Shown here one piece after another: positions 19,780 through 28,578 of a stretch of 64,000 nucleotides of DNA; positions within the stretch are counted from its first letter, which is position 1, and every line of letters starts with the position of its first letter. The notes under the pieces are model-generated. The model saw only the letters and a list, made by a program, of their open reading frames with translations. It had not been told where the DNA came from and ran no database searches. Location: assembly GCF_038562635.1 (NCBI RefSeq), contig NZ_JBCFBO010000003.1, forward strand, positions 160,491 through 224,490, given 5' to 3'. Made by a program: the position numbers and the translations under genes. This DNA is from Methanobacterium sp. Lineage in GTDB: Archaea; Methanobacteriota; Methanobacteria; Methanobacteriales; Methanobacteriaceae.

Positions 19780-20406
19780 TTATTCATCTTTGGACGCTAA
19801 TTCCTTTTTTCCAAGGCGATTCTTTATCATGGACCAGAAATCTTTGTCTTCATCACCTTTATCTTCATCTGGCTTAATCTGTTCCTCAATAATGGTACTT
19901 TTATTTAAAACCAGATCATAATCTTCTTTTAATTTATTATATTCAATATCCCTGAGTTCCAATTGTTTAGCCAGCTCTTCAGCTTTAGTTTCTAATTCCT
20001 GGAGTTTTGAGGTATCCATTTTATACAATTTTGTAGCTTTGGTATGCTTGCTTAAAAGTTCCTTGTAGGATTTTGATAATTCACTGTGTTTCCATTCCAG
20101 ATCTTTAAATTCTTTCTGGTATCTAAGTTCCAGTTCTTTAAATTCATTTTTATATCCTTCAATGCTCATTTCATATCCTTTAAGCTTGCTCAGGTACTCC
20201 TTAACTGCCCATGTATCTTCCACACCGAATAACTCTTTAAAGTATTTTTCAGGTATTATAAGCACTCCTTCTTTACATTCCAGGTTATCAGATCTTTTAA
20301 GGGGGATAAGATACTGATTATACTCATAAACCTTTTGTTTACCGCCCACTGTCTTTTTAGCTCTCTTTTTATAGCATTTTACAGAGGTCTTAATTAGCTG
20401 TACCAT
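19780..20406 (-). CDS. Coiled-coil protein with basic N-terminal domain
   Basis: Family not recognised. The 208-residue protein has a basic N-terminal segment (CYKKRAKKTVGGKQKVYEYN, about 11-30) that looks like a small beta-rich nucleic-acid-binding module with YLIPLKR. A long coiled coil follows (about residues 70-165, heptad Leu/Ile with dense Lys/Glu), then an acidic tail (DEDKGDEDKDF). GGAGTAGTGA precedes the ATG. It stands 27 bases upstream of the helicase, so it is probably its operon partner and may tether or load the helicase-nuclease pair (inference). Confidence 0.65.
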   Translation of the reverse strand: MVQLIKTSVKCYKKRAKKTVGGKQKVYEYNQYLIPLKRSDNLECKEGVLIIPEKYFKELFGVEDTWAVKEYLSKLKGYEMSIEGYKNEFKELELRYQKEFKDLEWKHSELSKSYKELLSKHTKATKLYKMDTSKLQELETKAEELAKQLELRDIEYNKLKEDYDLVLNKSTIIEEQIKPDEDKGDEDKDFWSMIKNRLGKKELASKDE

Positions 20407-20480
20407 TTATTCACTACTCCAAACCGAAGTCTAAGGGAAAATTTAGAGTATAACGCTCTTCAAGTTGTTTTATAGTATGT

Positions 20481-20651
20481 TGAAAAAATCTAGGATTTTT
20501 TCACATGCAAAAACCAAAGCCGGCGAAAAATTGAAAATTTCACCGGCATGTAAAAAATCAAAGATTTTTTACGGTTGCGAAGTTCTACTTCGCAAACACC
20601 GAAATTATAAATTTCGATAGTTTTGCAAACAATAAAAATCGGAGATTTTTA
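20481..20651. repeat. Three-base-loop hairpin array 1
   Basis: Between the coiled-coil gene start and the exporter end lie six short inverted repeats in a row. Five are perfect with a loop of exactly three bases: 20481-20503 (10-bp stem, loop TAG), 20550-20572 (10 bp, AAA), 20575-20595 (9 bp, TCT), 20600-20616 (7 bp, ATA) and 20633-20651 (8 bp, GGA). One at 20519-20547 has imperfect arms. Linkers are mostly short, and several junctions read CATG or ACCG/CGG. The remaining 20407-20480 and 20652-20827 show nothing else. Confidence 0.8.
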
Positions 20652-20827
20652 TATGTTTTATACATATATATTCCCAACTTACACTAGCCATATGTTTATT
20701 TTTACTATTTTTATACCTTATCATATGGAACAGGAATAATATAAAACATGGACAATTTATGACATTTCATAAAATTATTTTGCCCCCTATTAAAAAAGTA
20801 ATCCTATTAAAATAGCATATCATATAA

Positions 20828-22210
20828 TTAGCTTTTTGAATGCATTTTCATAGTTTTAACTTGCTCTAAACGACCTTTAAGGCCAACAGTTAAAAATAAC
20901 ATTATAACAGCAGCAATACCAACTGCAATATATGCAAATTCGTAACCTGCATAAGTTCCCCCTTTAGAAGCAATTATACCCCCCACTAGTGCACCACCAA
21001 CTAACTGGCCAGCACTGGCATTGATGTTGATCAGTGCCTGACCTGAGGCCCTGTATTTTTCTGGACTTTCCGATAACATGATGTATCTCAAAGGAGCCCC
21101 AATAATTGTAATTAACCCCACGCCCAAAATGAGGCCAGCTAAGATAAAAATATAGAACGAATATGCAAAGAAGCTTAAAATAAAAAGGCCTGCAATTAAT
21201 ATAAAGCTGCCTGTAAACATCACTTTTTTTGATCCAAATTTGTCAAGTAATTTACCAACTAAAGGTGCACTGATAGCCATGGTAATCACCAGAGGAAGAA
21301 TCATTAAACTAGCAGTAGAAGTGGACAGAGATAACGAAATTACCGCAAATGAGGGGAGAAATATTATTGCCACCTGGCTTAAACCAGAGCCTATCGATAT
21401 ACCTGTAGCCAGTCTAACTTCCCTATTTTTTAATAAATTAATCTGAATTACGGGGTCTTCAGCACCTTTCTCAATTCTCCATAAGACAGGCAGTAATGCA
21501 ATAGAACATAGTAAAAATGGCCATACATAAAGCGATTTAAGGCTTTCAGTAAAATTACTGCTGTCTATCTGATTTACCCCAAATGCAAGTGAAGCAACAA
21601 GAATTCCCAGTACAAGGGTTCCATACCAGTCAAAGCCTGAAACCCATTTTCTTTTAGTTTTAGGCAATATGAAATATCCTGCAGCGATAATTCCTGCAGC
21701 TATAGGTATATTTATTATAAAAAGCCACTGCCAACCATAGTTAAGAAGTAAACCCCCAAGTATTGGTCCAAAAATCGCTGACAAACCAAATACGGAGCCT
21801 ATAATACCAAGTGCAGAGCCACGTTTTTCCGGAGGAAAAGTGTCCCCAATAAATGCACTTGCAACTGGAAAAATTCCCCCTGCTCCAAAACCCTGGATAG
21901 CCCTTCCAAGAATCATTATTTCAAATGAAGATGAAAATGCAGTGATTACAGAACCTGCAGCAAACAGGAATATATCGATTATGTATATATTTCTCCTACC
22001 ATAAACATCAGATATTTTAGCCATAAGCGGCGTCCCTATCATGAAAAAAAGGATATAAATAGTAAATATCCAGGAAACAGCCCTATCATTTACAGCAAAA
22101 AATGATTTAACAGCAGGTAATACTGGCCCTACAATACCAATATCAAGGGCACCCATAAAGACGCCCACAAAAAGCAGGGCTAAAATTCTGTTTCTCTGTT
22201 TACTGTCCAT
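20828..22210 (-). CDS. MFS drug exporter, DHA2 (EmrB/QacA) type
   Basis: The 460-residue membrane protein has about 14 hydrophobic segments. Family motifs are LDIGIVGPVLPAV in helix 1 (motif D1-like), the loop 2-3 motif LMAKISDVYGRRN (motif A), RAIQGFGAGGIFPVA (motif B) and GPILGGLLLNYGWQWLFIINIP (motif C of drug/H+ antiporters). It should export drugs or other hydrophobic compounds in exchange for H+ or Na+. No Shine-Dalgarno is evident before the ATG, so the mRNA may be leaderless. No regulator gene is adjacent. It is one of three DHA2-type transporters in the window. Confidence 0.88.
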   Translation of the reverse strand: MDSKQRNRILALLFVGVFMGALDIGIVGPVLPAVKSFFAVNDRAVSWIFTIYILFFMIGTPLMAKISDVYGRRNIYIIDIFLFAAGSVITAFSSSFEIMILGRAIQGFGAGGIFPVASAFIGDTFPPEKRGSALGIIGSVFGLSAIFGPILGGLLLNYGWQWLFIINIPIAAGIIAAGYFILPKTKRKWVSGFDWYGTLVLGILVASLAFGVNQIDSSNFTESLKSLYVWPFLLCSIALLPVLWRIEKGAEDPVIQINLLKNREVRLATGISIGSGLSQVAIIFLPSFAVISLSLSTSTASLMILPLVITMAISAPLVGKLLDKFGSKKVMFTGSFILIAGLFILSFFAYSFYIFILAGLILGVGLITIIGAPLRYIMLSESPEKYRASGQALININASAGQLVGGALVGGIIASKGGTYAGYEFAYIAVGIAAVIMLFLTVGLKGRLEQVKTMKMHSKS

Positions 22211-22310
22211 AATAATTATTGTATTTATTGGTTAAAATATTTTTGAGCATGTTTAATAACTTTGAGAGGGAATATATGATAAAAAGTAATTAAAAAATAT
22301 CTTCTATTTT

Positions 22311-22913
22311 TTAAATCTCCACTATTATCTCATTTCTCCTTAAAAATCCAGGTACTGCAGGATGGTTATATTGAGCTACCATAAAACGTGATCTAGGCTT
22401 AATTTGCTTTTTAGATAGCCATTTTTTTAGTCCTTCAATCTTTTCTTCGGCAAGTTTTTCTTTTACCCTGCCTTTAAATCTTAAGACCGCAGTTTTTTGA
22501 CCTTTAAATTCTTTAAAATGAATTCTTTTATCATTGGGCTCAGGTAAAGTATCCATAGTATACTTTGACGGCATTGCAAAAGATATACGTTGAAAATTAG
22601 CTTCTGTTTTTTCCTCAGTAACTGGAGTAGTCATGCCTATATTCTCTGAAGCACCAACAGTTTCAGTAGTTACTGGAGCAGTCATTTCTATTTTTTCGCT
22701 CATTTCCTCTTCCACAACAGGTGCAGTCATTGCAATCTTGGAACGCTTCAGGTTACCCCCAAAAATGTAACCTGCAAGGATCACGAATCCTTTACGTACA
22801 GCATCATCAAATGATGCGTCGATATCCACCTGGGCTAAAATATAATCCGCATATTTTCTTATTTCAAAATTATCTTCTTTACTCTCTACATCATATGCCA
22901 GCGTTTCAGTCAT
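22311..22913 (-). CDS. SOUL family heme-binding protein
   Basis: The 200-residue protein matches the SOUL/HBP family. The N-terminal part has YDVESKEDNFEIRKYADYILAQV and the diagnostic FGGNLKRSKIAMTAPV (about 52-67). The MTAPV motif occurs three times (KIAMTAPV, KIEMTAPV, NIGMTTPV), an expansion of the single SOUL motif. The C-terminus has AQYNHPAVPGFLRRNEIIVEI, also conserved. SOUL proteins bind heme or tetrapyrroles; in methanogens of this group the physiological ligand is unclear. GGGGTTAG precedes the ATG. It is transcribed alone. Confidence 0.93.
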   Translation of the reverse strand: MTETLAYDVESKEDNFEIRKYADYILAQVDIDASFDDAVRKGFVILAGYIFGGNLKRSKIAMTAPVVEEEMSEKIEMTAPVTTETVGASENIGMTTPVTEEKTEANFQRISFAMPSKYTMDTLPEPNDKRIHFKEFKGQKTAVLRFKGRVKEKLAEEKIEGLKKWLSKKQIKPRSRFMVAQYNHPAVPGFLRRNEIIVEI

Positions 22914-23258
22914 ATCTAACCCCAGATATACTTTGTTTGAAATTATTTAAGTAATTATTTTTAACGTATATTTAATACTAAAGATTCAAAGCTTCCACAG
23001 CCCATCATATATTAAAAGCTCAAAAACAGGATTACAGTCATAACTAATAAAAAGAATTCAAGGTAATATTTTACCAATATACAGTTTAAAAATCAATAAA
23101 AATTATAATAAATCCCGAAATTTAAAATATATCCTGCAAAAATAGCATAATTTCAAACAATTCACTTAAACAGCAATAAAACTTCATTAATCAAATATTA
23201 TTTATGTTATAAAAGATAAAATTGATATTAATTAAATAATAATTGGAACGTGTTAAAA
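22914..23258. other. Intergenic region, divergent promoters
   Basis: This AT-rich spacer of 345 bases lies between divergent genes (SOUL and PRC-barrel) and should contain both promoters. No reading frame, RNA or repeat is recognised. Confidence 0.4.
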
Positions 23259-23765
23259 ATGAAAGCCAGCAAATTTATAGGAATGACAGTTTTAGATAAT
23301 GACGCTAAAGAAGCAGGTAAGATAGCTGAACTTGAAATAAAACTAAAACACTGCCTTGTAGATAAAATATGGGTGGCTACGGGATCCGCTTTAAATAAAA
23401 AATATTTTTCAGTTAAAGAGGAAGACCTGGACAAAATAGGAGACTATGTACAGCTAAAATTGAATGGAAAAGAGATTGATCAAAAAACTAAGGTTAATAA
23501 ATTAGGCGAACTTGCAGAAACCGGCTCATTATTTAAGGATATTGTAGGAAAAACTGTCTTAACCTACGATGCTATGGATGTAGGTAAAGTAGGCGACATG
23601 CTCATCGACCCTAAAGGGTGCCTGATCCATAATGTGCTCATATCCACAGGACCCGCTTTCAGAAAAAAACATTTAGTAGTATCTGATGAAGATGTACACA
23701 GTTTTGGAGATTATGTTATACTGAAACTGAGTAAAGAAGATGTAAATAAAAGAATTACCGATTAA
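23259..23765 (+). CDS. Tandem PRC-barrel domain protein
   Basis: The 168-residue protein consists of two PRC-barrel domains, about residues 1-80 and 90-165. The repeats align as KFIGMTVLDNDAKEAGKIAEL with DIVGKTVLTYDAMDVGKVGDM, and as YFSVKEEDLDKIGDYVQLKL with HLVVSDEDVHSFGDYVILKL. PRC barrels occur in RimM and photosynthetic reaction-centre H subunits and bind RNA or protein partners; archaeal stand-alone members have no assigned role. I place the start at ATG 23259 because GGAACG lies at suitable spacing; an in-frame GTG at 23250 would add three residues. Confidence 0.87.
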   Translation: MKASKFIGMTVLDNDAKEAGKIAELEIKLKHCLVDKIWVATGSALNKKYFSVKEEDLDKIGDYVQLKLNGKEIDQKTKVNKLGELAETGSLFKDIVGKTVLTYDAMDVGKVGDMLIDPKGCLIHNVLISTGPAFRKKHLVVSDEDVHSFGDYVILKLSKEDVNKRITD

Positions 23766-24042
23766 TTGTTTTATTTACACTAATTTTTATTCTCTTTTTA
23801 AAATACAACCACCAATTCAATCAGTGAACTATTGTGAATTTTTTTTTCATTGATTAAAAAATATAATAGTACTGATGACCAATATAGTATAGTGAAATTT
23901 TTATTTTAAAAAAATTTTATTTTTAAATTAAACCTGCTCATTTTTATGAGTGATGGTTAAAAATCGTATGTGGAGCTAAAGAGCTGATTATATCACGCCT
24001 AACTTAACAATAGTTACAAAAATCAGGTAAATGGTGAATAAC

Positions 24043-24288
24043 ATGGTATGGGCCACTAAATTAAAAGTATCTATTTTGGAAAATGAAAAAGTCTTTGAAA
24101 AAGGTAAAAACAGCGTAAAATCAATAAATATAATTGAAGATATGGGAATAATTAAAATTGAGTATGAAAAAGATTCCCCGTGGGATATTGAATTAATTCC
24201 AATTCAAAATGCCCAGATAGCTTATAAAAAAGAGATATCTAAAAGGGGTGCATTAAACTTTGATCCCCATATTAGAGCAAGGGATTAA
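24043..24288 (+). CDS. Small hypothetical protein (81 residues)
   Basis: Not recognised. A short acidic/basic protein without membrane segments or cysteines; predicted strands around LKVSILENEKVF, MGIIKIEYEK and IELIPIQNAQIAYKK suggest a small beta-rich fold. I choose the ATG at 24043 because GGTGA ends five bases before it; the ATG at 24031 lies within that ribosome binding site. The 276-base stretch before the gene holds nothing else I can name. Confidence 0.55.
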   Translation: MVWATKLKVSILENEKVFEKGKNSVKSINIIEDMGIIKIEYEKDSPWDIELIPIQNAQIAYKKEISKRGALNFDPHIRARD

Positions 24289-24504
24289 CTACTTTTAAAT
24301 TTTTAACTTTTTAAGATAACCATAAAATTTCCTTTTTACTATTTTTTATAGTGAATGGCCAAATATTTTTGACGCTATTTAATAAGATAATTTGTTTATA
24401 TGCTTTCGAAAATACGATTCTCGAATACCTAAAATTTATAAATTTAAAAAGTTATGTCATTGACCTACTTATTGAATGTAAAAATTTAATTAAACTTAAG
24501 CAAA

Positions 24505-25362
24505 ATGAAAATCATGGATACAGACTATCTCGAAAATTATCACCTTGAACTTAAAAACAGGAAACATAAAATTCTGGATGAACTCTGGGAACTCACACAA
24601 AACCACCTGGATGAATACATGGGCAAAATTACAAAATCCAGGGAAGAACTAGACATTTTAATGGCTGTAGAAAACACAGATGAATTTAAAAGCCTTTTAA
24701 AAGATTTAAGCTGTGTAAAGAATAGTTTAAATGAATTATATACTCAATTTTTAGATGATAATCTTGATACAGATCTTAAAAAGGACAAAATTATCGCATT
24801 AAAGGAAATGTGGGGAGAAGAGATAACTACTGAAGAAATCACAAGGGCTGTAAACTGCAGCAAAGGATATGCAAGGCAGTTTTATCTTCTAGATGGGAAA
24901 GTGATCCAGAAAGACAGTAGAAACGGGATCAGTGCAAAAACAAAAAGATACGTCTTAAAAAGGGATCAAAATTCATGTGTAGCCTGTGGATCCCTTGAAA
25001 ATCTTGAAATACACCATATTATTCCAGTAATGGGTTCTACAATTAAAGATCAGGATGAAGCCCAAAATTTAGCTTTGCTGTGTAAAGAATGCCACTACCT
25101 CGCCCACAGCGGCAATTATTACAGGGGTCTCGCCTATGAAGATCTGGAAAGTTTCTGGGAATGGACTCAAAACACTGAAAAAACAAAAATATGGCTTATT
25201 TTAAAGGATATTCATGGTGTCGGCCTTAAAATAACTGAAAACATCTATAAATGCTTTCCAAGTATAGAAAAGTTAGAAAAAGCAAGTATTAAAGGTTTGA
25301 CCAGGGTTCCGCTTGTAAATAAAGGGTTGGCTGAGCGGATTAAATTAAAACTTACCAAATAA
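24505..25362 (+). CDS. HNH endonuclease with C-terminal helix-hairpin-helix domain
   Basis: The 285-residue protein has three parts. Residues 1-140 are helical with a HTH-like segment (TTEEITRAVNCSKGYARQFYL). The HNH nuclease lies at about 155-210: a CVAC knuckle, LEIHHIIPV with the catalytic His, an Asn in NLALLC, and CKECHYLAH closing the zinc site. The C-terminal part (about 232-285) reads DIHGVGLKITENIYKCF and IKGLTRVPLVNKGLAERI, two helix-hairpin-helix motifs like those that bind DNA in XPF/UvrC. This fusion predicts a structure-guided DNA nuclease, perhaps in repair or defence. No partner gene is adjacent. Confidence 0.85.
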   Translation: MKIMDTDYLENYHLELKNRKHKILDELWELTQNHLDEYMGKITKSREELDILMAVENTDEFKSLLKDLSCVKNSLNELYTQFLDDNLDTDLKKDKIIALKEMWGEEITTEEITRAVNCSKGYARQFYLLDGKVIQKDSRNGISAKTKRYVLKRDQNSCVACGSLENLEIHHIIPVMGSTIKDQDEAQNLALLCKECHYLAHSGNYYRGLAYEDLESFWEWTQNTEKTKIWLILKDIHGVGLKITENIYKCFPSIEKLEKASIKGLTRVPLVNKGLAERIKLKLTK

Positions 25363-25787
25363 TCCAAGTAAATTTTAATTAATTTTAAAAATTGTTAAAT
25401 CTTAAAACCGTGAGTAGCTCATGAACACAATATTATGCAATTTTAAGGCTTATCCCTGTTTGAATATATTTAATAAATCATAGAAGCTGCACTCTACAAA
25501 AATCAATATTATAATTGTAATATACAACATATTTAAATCCAGCATAATCTTTTTTATAGTTAAGGAACATTATTATTTAATTTTGGATTTATAAAAATAT
25601 TTTAATGGGCTTAAACTTAAAATATAGTTCAAATACCTACGAATTAATGTTAATATTCATTTTAAATTTAAATTAACCAATCATTAGAGCTATTAAATTA
25701 TAGCAAAATATAATAATTAATAATGGCAATTATTAACTATTGTTAGAATTATAGAGTTGTTGGAAAAAAGGCTAAGAGGTGATTTGT
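25363..25787. other. Intergenic region, nothing recognised
   Basis: 425 bases of very AT-rich sequence with no reading frame or obvious structure. It should contain the terminator of the HNH gene and the promoter of the DUF308 gene. Confidence 0.4.
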
Positions 25788-26267
25788 ATGGAAAAAACGG
25801 GAAACGCGATAATTCTCATAGTTTTAGGTTTAATAGTTTTAGCATTTCCACTTTTAGGAGTAATTCCATTTAGCGTGCTAACTGGTGTTGCAGTGCTATT
25901 TTTGGGTTTAGGTCTTCTATTTATGGGTGCAGCCTCAATGGGCGAAAGTCTAGTTATGGGCATTATAGAACTCATTTTAGGATTTTTAGCATTAATTTTT
26001 GGCCTAGGATTTATATTTAATCCTGCATTATTTAGTTTCGTGGCAGCTTTATTCGTGTTCATTGCAGGTATATTCCTGGTAATAGCAGGAATTGTTGCCA
26101 TAGCATCTAAAACTACAGGAAGCAGGTGGACAGGACTAGTAGCTCTAATTTTAGGTATAATCTACATAATTGTAGCTGCATTCATTAAAGATCCGCTGTA
26201 TTTAGGTATATTAATTGGATTATGGCTTTTAATAACTGGAATAATAATGTTATTCCAGAAAGATTAA
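25788..26267 (+). CDS. DUF308/HdeD-like integral membrane protein
   Basis: The 159-residue protein is almost entirely hydrophobic with six predicted helices, the layout of the DUF308/HdeD family. Glycine-rich helix ends (FLGLGLLFMGA, IFLVIAGIVAIA, GLWLLITGIIMLF) recur in three repeated two-helix units. HdeD proteins are linked to acid or stress resistance in enteric bacteria; the archaeal role is unknown. The ATG at 25788 is chosen because GAGGTGAT lies four bases before it; the GTG at 25779 is part of that ribosome binding site. Confidence 0.8.
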   Translation: MEKTGNAIILIVLGLIVLAFPLLGVIPFSVLTGVAVLFLGLGLLFMGAASMGESLVMGIIELILGFLALIFGLGFIFNPALFSFVAALFVFIAGIFLVIAGIVAIASKTTGSRWTGLVALILGIIYIIVAAFIKDPLYLGILIGLWLLITGIIMLFQKD

Positions 26268-26377
26268 TTAAAAGTCTTTCCAACAACTCTACTTTTTAAC
26301 AGCTGTTTTTATCTGCAATTAACTATTAAATGTTTTAAACTGTATTACAGTCAAAAAAATATAATAAAGCGTTTTTT

Positions 26378-27841
26378 TTAAGCATGTGCTTCCTTCTTTA
26401 AAAAAAGGGAAAGCACAAATACAAACGCAAGTATTATTGCCCCTATTAAAAATGAAAAGTTTACACCAGATATTAATGCAGATATCTGCTGTGCTGGATC
26501 TGGATTAATGATATTTTGAAGGTAGCTGTGCTGTCCAAATGACATAAAGCTTACAAATAGAGATGAACCAATTGCACCCCCCATCTGCTGCAGGGAAGTC
26601 ATTATGGCAGAACCTGAAGCGTAATGTTTAGAATCCAAATTCCCCAGAGTATTTGTCTGGTTTGGAGACATTAAAAGGGCTGATCCTATATACAAGCCGC
26701 AGTTTATAATTAACACGGCAGCAAGGGTGGTTGAAACAGAAAGGTTCGATAAAAATATCATTGAAATGCACATAATAGCGAGACCTGAGCTAACGATAAC
26801 CCTTGGTCCATGCCTGTCATATATATGGCCTGCAAGAAGAGGCAGTAAACAGTTTAAAATACTTCCAGGCAGCATTACAAGACTAGCAACAAAAGAAGTA
26901 GTTCCAATTCCATTCTGCAGATACATTGGAAGTATAATCACTATTGCAAAAACGACCATCACATTAATTACATTAATTATTATCCCTATGGTGAAAAAGG
27001 GATAATTAAAAACATGAAGGTCCAGTAAAGGGTGTTCCATGGTTAACTGACGTGCTGCAAATAATATAAGACTAACTATGCCTATAATTAGAGGCAGCAT
27101 AACATTCAAGCTTAATCCATAGTCTCCTAAAGCACTGAATCCCATTATAATTCCACCAAATCCCACAGCAGCCAGAATAACAGATAAAATATCGAGTTTT
27201 GGGCGTGTTACTTCAGTGACATTCCTTAAAAAAGAAATGCCTAAAACTGATGTGGCTATGAAAAAGACTAAAACCAGTAAAAAGAACCAGTGCCAGTCCA
27301 TAAAGCCTATAAGAAAGCCCATAAATACTGGTGCAAACATTGGTGCAGAAAGAATTACAAGAGATACAAGTCCCATGACCAATCCCTGCTTCTGTCTGGG
27401 TATTAATATTAGTATTGTGTTAAATATTAGAGGTACAAGAATACCTGTTCCAACTGCCTGGATTACACGTCCAGTAAATAAAACCGGAAAATTTGATGAA
27501 ATACCTGACACAATCGTTCCTATAATTAAAAATACCATTGAATACATGAACAGTTTTCTTGTTGAAAACCGCTCAATAAGAAACGCGCTGATAAGAAATA
27601 CAATACCCGAAACAAGAACATAAATAGTGGTCAACCACTGTACTGTCCCTGCTGAAATATTATACTGTAACATTATATGCGGAAATACTATGCTCAACGC
27701 GGTTTCACTTAACATCGACATGAATCCGCCAAGTAAAAGTACAAATAAAATTTTTTTAGTGTTATTTTTGTTAACTGAAAACTTATTTTCGTTTGAATTT
27801 AACCCCATTTGTGGATAATCTTCATCTGTATTTAAAACCAT
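26378..27841 (-). CDS. MFS drug exporter, LmrB/EmrB-like, TetR-regulated
   Basis: The 487-residue DHA2-type transporter has about 14 hydrophobic segments and the family motifs TALSIVFPHIML, LIERFSTRKLF (motif A-like), RVIQAVGTGILVPLIF (motif B) and SAPMFAPVFMGFLIGFMDWHWFFLL (motif C). A longer frame begins at 27904, but it would run through an operator copy. The ATG at 27841 is preceded by AGGAGAG nine bases upstream and leaves both operator copies in the promoter, so I use it. A divergent arrangement is absent: the TetR gene lies upstream on the same strand, giving the lmrA-lmrB order of Bacillus. Predicted to export antibiotics of the lincosamide/puromycin kind or other hydrophobic compounds (inference from family). 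Confidence 0.88.
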   Translation of the reverse strand: MVLNTDEDYPQMGLNSNENKFSVNKNNTKKILFVLLLGGFMSMLSETALSIVFPHIMLQYNISAGTVQWLTTIYVLVSGIVFLISAFLIERFSTRKLFMYSMVFLIIGTIVSGISSNFPVLFTGRVIQAVGTGILVPLIFNTILILIPRQKQGLVMGLVSLVILSAPMFAPVFMGFLIGFMDWHWFFLLVLVFFIATSVLGISFLRNVTEVTRPKLDILSVILAAVGFGGIIMGFSALGDYGLSLNVMLPLIIGIVSLILFAARQLTMEHPLLDLHVFNYPFFTIGIIINVINVMVVFAIVIILPMYLQNGIGTTSFVASLVMLPGSILNCLLPLLAGHIYDRHGPRVIVSSGLAIMCISMIFLSNLSVSTTLAAVLIINCGLYIGSALLMSPNQTNTLGNLDSKHYASGSAIMTSLQQMGGAIGSSLFVSFMSFGQHSYLQNIINPDPAQQISALISGVNFSFLIGAIILAFVFVLSLFLKKEAHA

Positions 27842-27861
27842 TTTTGAATTCTCTCCTATAT

Positions 27862-27873
27862 TAGACCAGTCTA
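27862..27873 (-). promoter_or_regulatory. TetR operator copy 1 (exporter-proximal)
   Basis: The minus strand reads TAGACTGGTCTA, an inverted repeat TAGAC-N2-GTCTA, about 20 bases before the exporter ATG. The twelve bases, and the flanking ATGTAGAC...AAT context, are repeated exactly at 27914-27925. Confidence 0.8.
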
Positions 27874-27913
27874 CATAATTTGAAAAAATAGAGATACTTC
27901 CCATTATTCTAAT

Positions 27914-27925
27914 TAGACCAGTCTA
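27914..27925 (-). promoter_or_regulatory. TetR operator copy 2
   Basis: A second perfect TAGACTGGTCTA (minus strand) lies 52 bases from copy 1, close to five helical turns, so two repressor dimers could bind the same face of the DNA. It sits between the TetR stop and the exporter start. Confidence 0.8.
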
Positions 27926-27972
27926 CATAATTTTGTTAAAAAAATTCATTTAAAATTCTTTCAATAATAATA

Positions 27973-28560
27973 TTATTGAGCCAGTAGAATGGGAATCTGC
28001 TTTGCAATTTCAATGAAAGGTTTATCACTCTTTTTCGTTAAAGACATGATTATTGCCCCTTCCACCATTGACTGAATAACCAGTCCAAGGGTTTCTGCTT
28101 TTTCCCTGTTGAAACCCCCTTCTATTAACTTCTGAGTATAAGCATCTTGCCATACATTAAAAGCAGATTCGCACGCTTTTCTTAAAGTTTCGCTGGTTGC
28201 AGCTGTTTCCAGCGCAATAAGGTTGATCGAAACTTTTTTAGTGCTTCTAAGTGCTAATTTTTCATCTTTTTGAGTATATATCAGATCTGCCATTTCTTCA
28301 ATGGAATTTTTAATGGATTCTGCAGGATCCTGGATTTTTGCAAGCCGTTCTTTTATTGTTTTTTCAACAAATTCTTTTGTTAAATTTACAGCTTCGAGTG
28401 CCAGTTGTTCCTTTCCATCAGGAAAATAATAGTATAAAGAGCCTTTAGGAGCATTACTCTCCCTTAATATCTCATTTAATCCAGTAGCATGATATCCTTT
28501 AAGCTGAAAAAGAACTGTTGCAGCTTCCACTATTCTATCTCTTGTATCACTTTTTTTCAT
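27973..28560 (-). CDS. TetR family repressor, LmrA/YxaF type
   Basis: The 195-residue repressor has an N-terminal TetR HTH (RDRIVEAATVLFQLKGYHATGLNEIL and APKGSLYYYFPDGKEQLALEAV, about residues 7-58). The C-terminal domain resembles LmrA/YxaF-type regulators (GLVIQSMVEGAIIMSLTKKSDKPF). It is followed on the same strand by a DHA2 exporter with two perfect operator copies between them, and a third near-copy lies 19 bases before its own ATG, indicating autoregulation. GGGATGG gives the ribosome binding site. Expected role: ligand-released repression of the exporter. The ligand is unknown. Confidence 0.92.
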   Translation of the reverse strand: MKKSDTRDRIVEAATVLFQLKGYHATGLNEILRESNAPKGSLYYYFPDGKEQLALEAVNLTKEFVEKTIKERLAKIQDPAESIKNSIEEMADLIYTQKDEKLALRSTKKVSINLIALETAATSETLRKACESAFNVWQDAYTQKLIEGGFNREKAETLGLVIQSMVEGAIIMSLTKKSDKPFIEIAKQIPILLAQ

Positions 28561-28578
28561 TATACCATCCCAATTATA

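Noticed and set aside
24351..24548. Plus-strand frame of 65 codons before the HNH gene
   Set aside because: Overlaps the HNH start in another frame and lacks a ribosome binding site and similarity.
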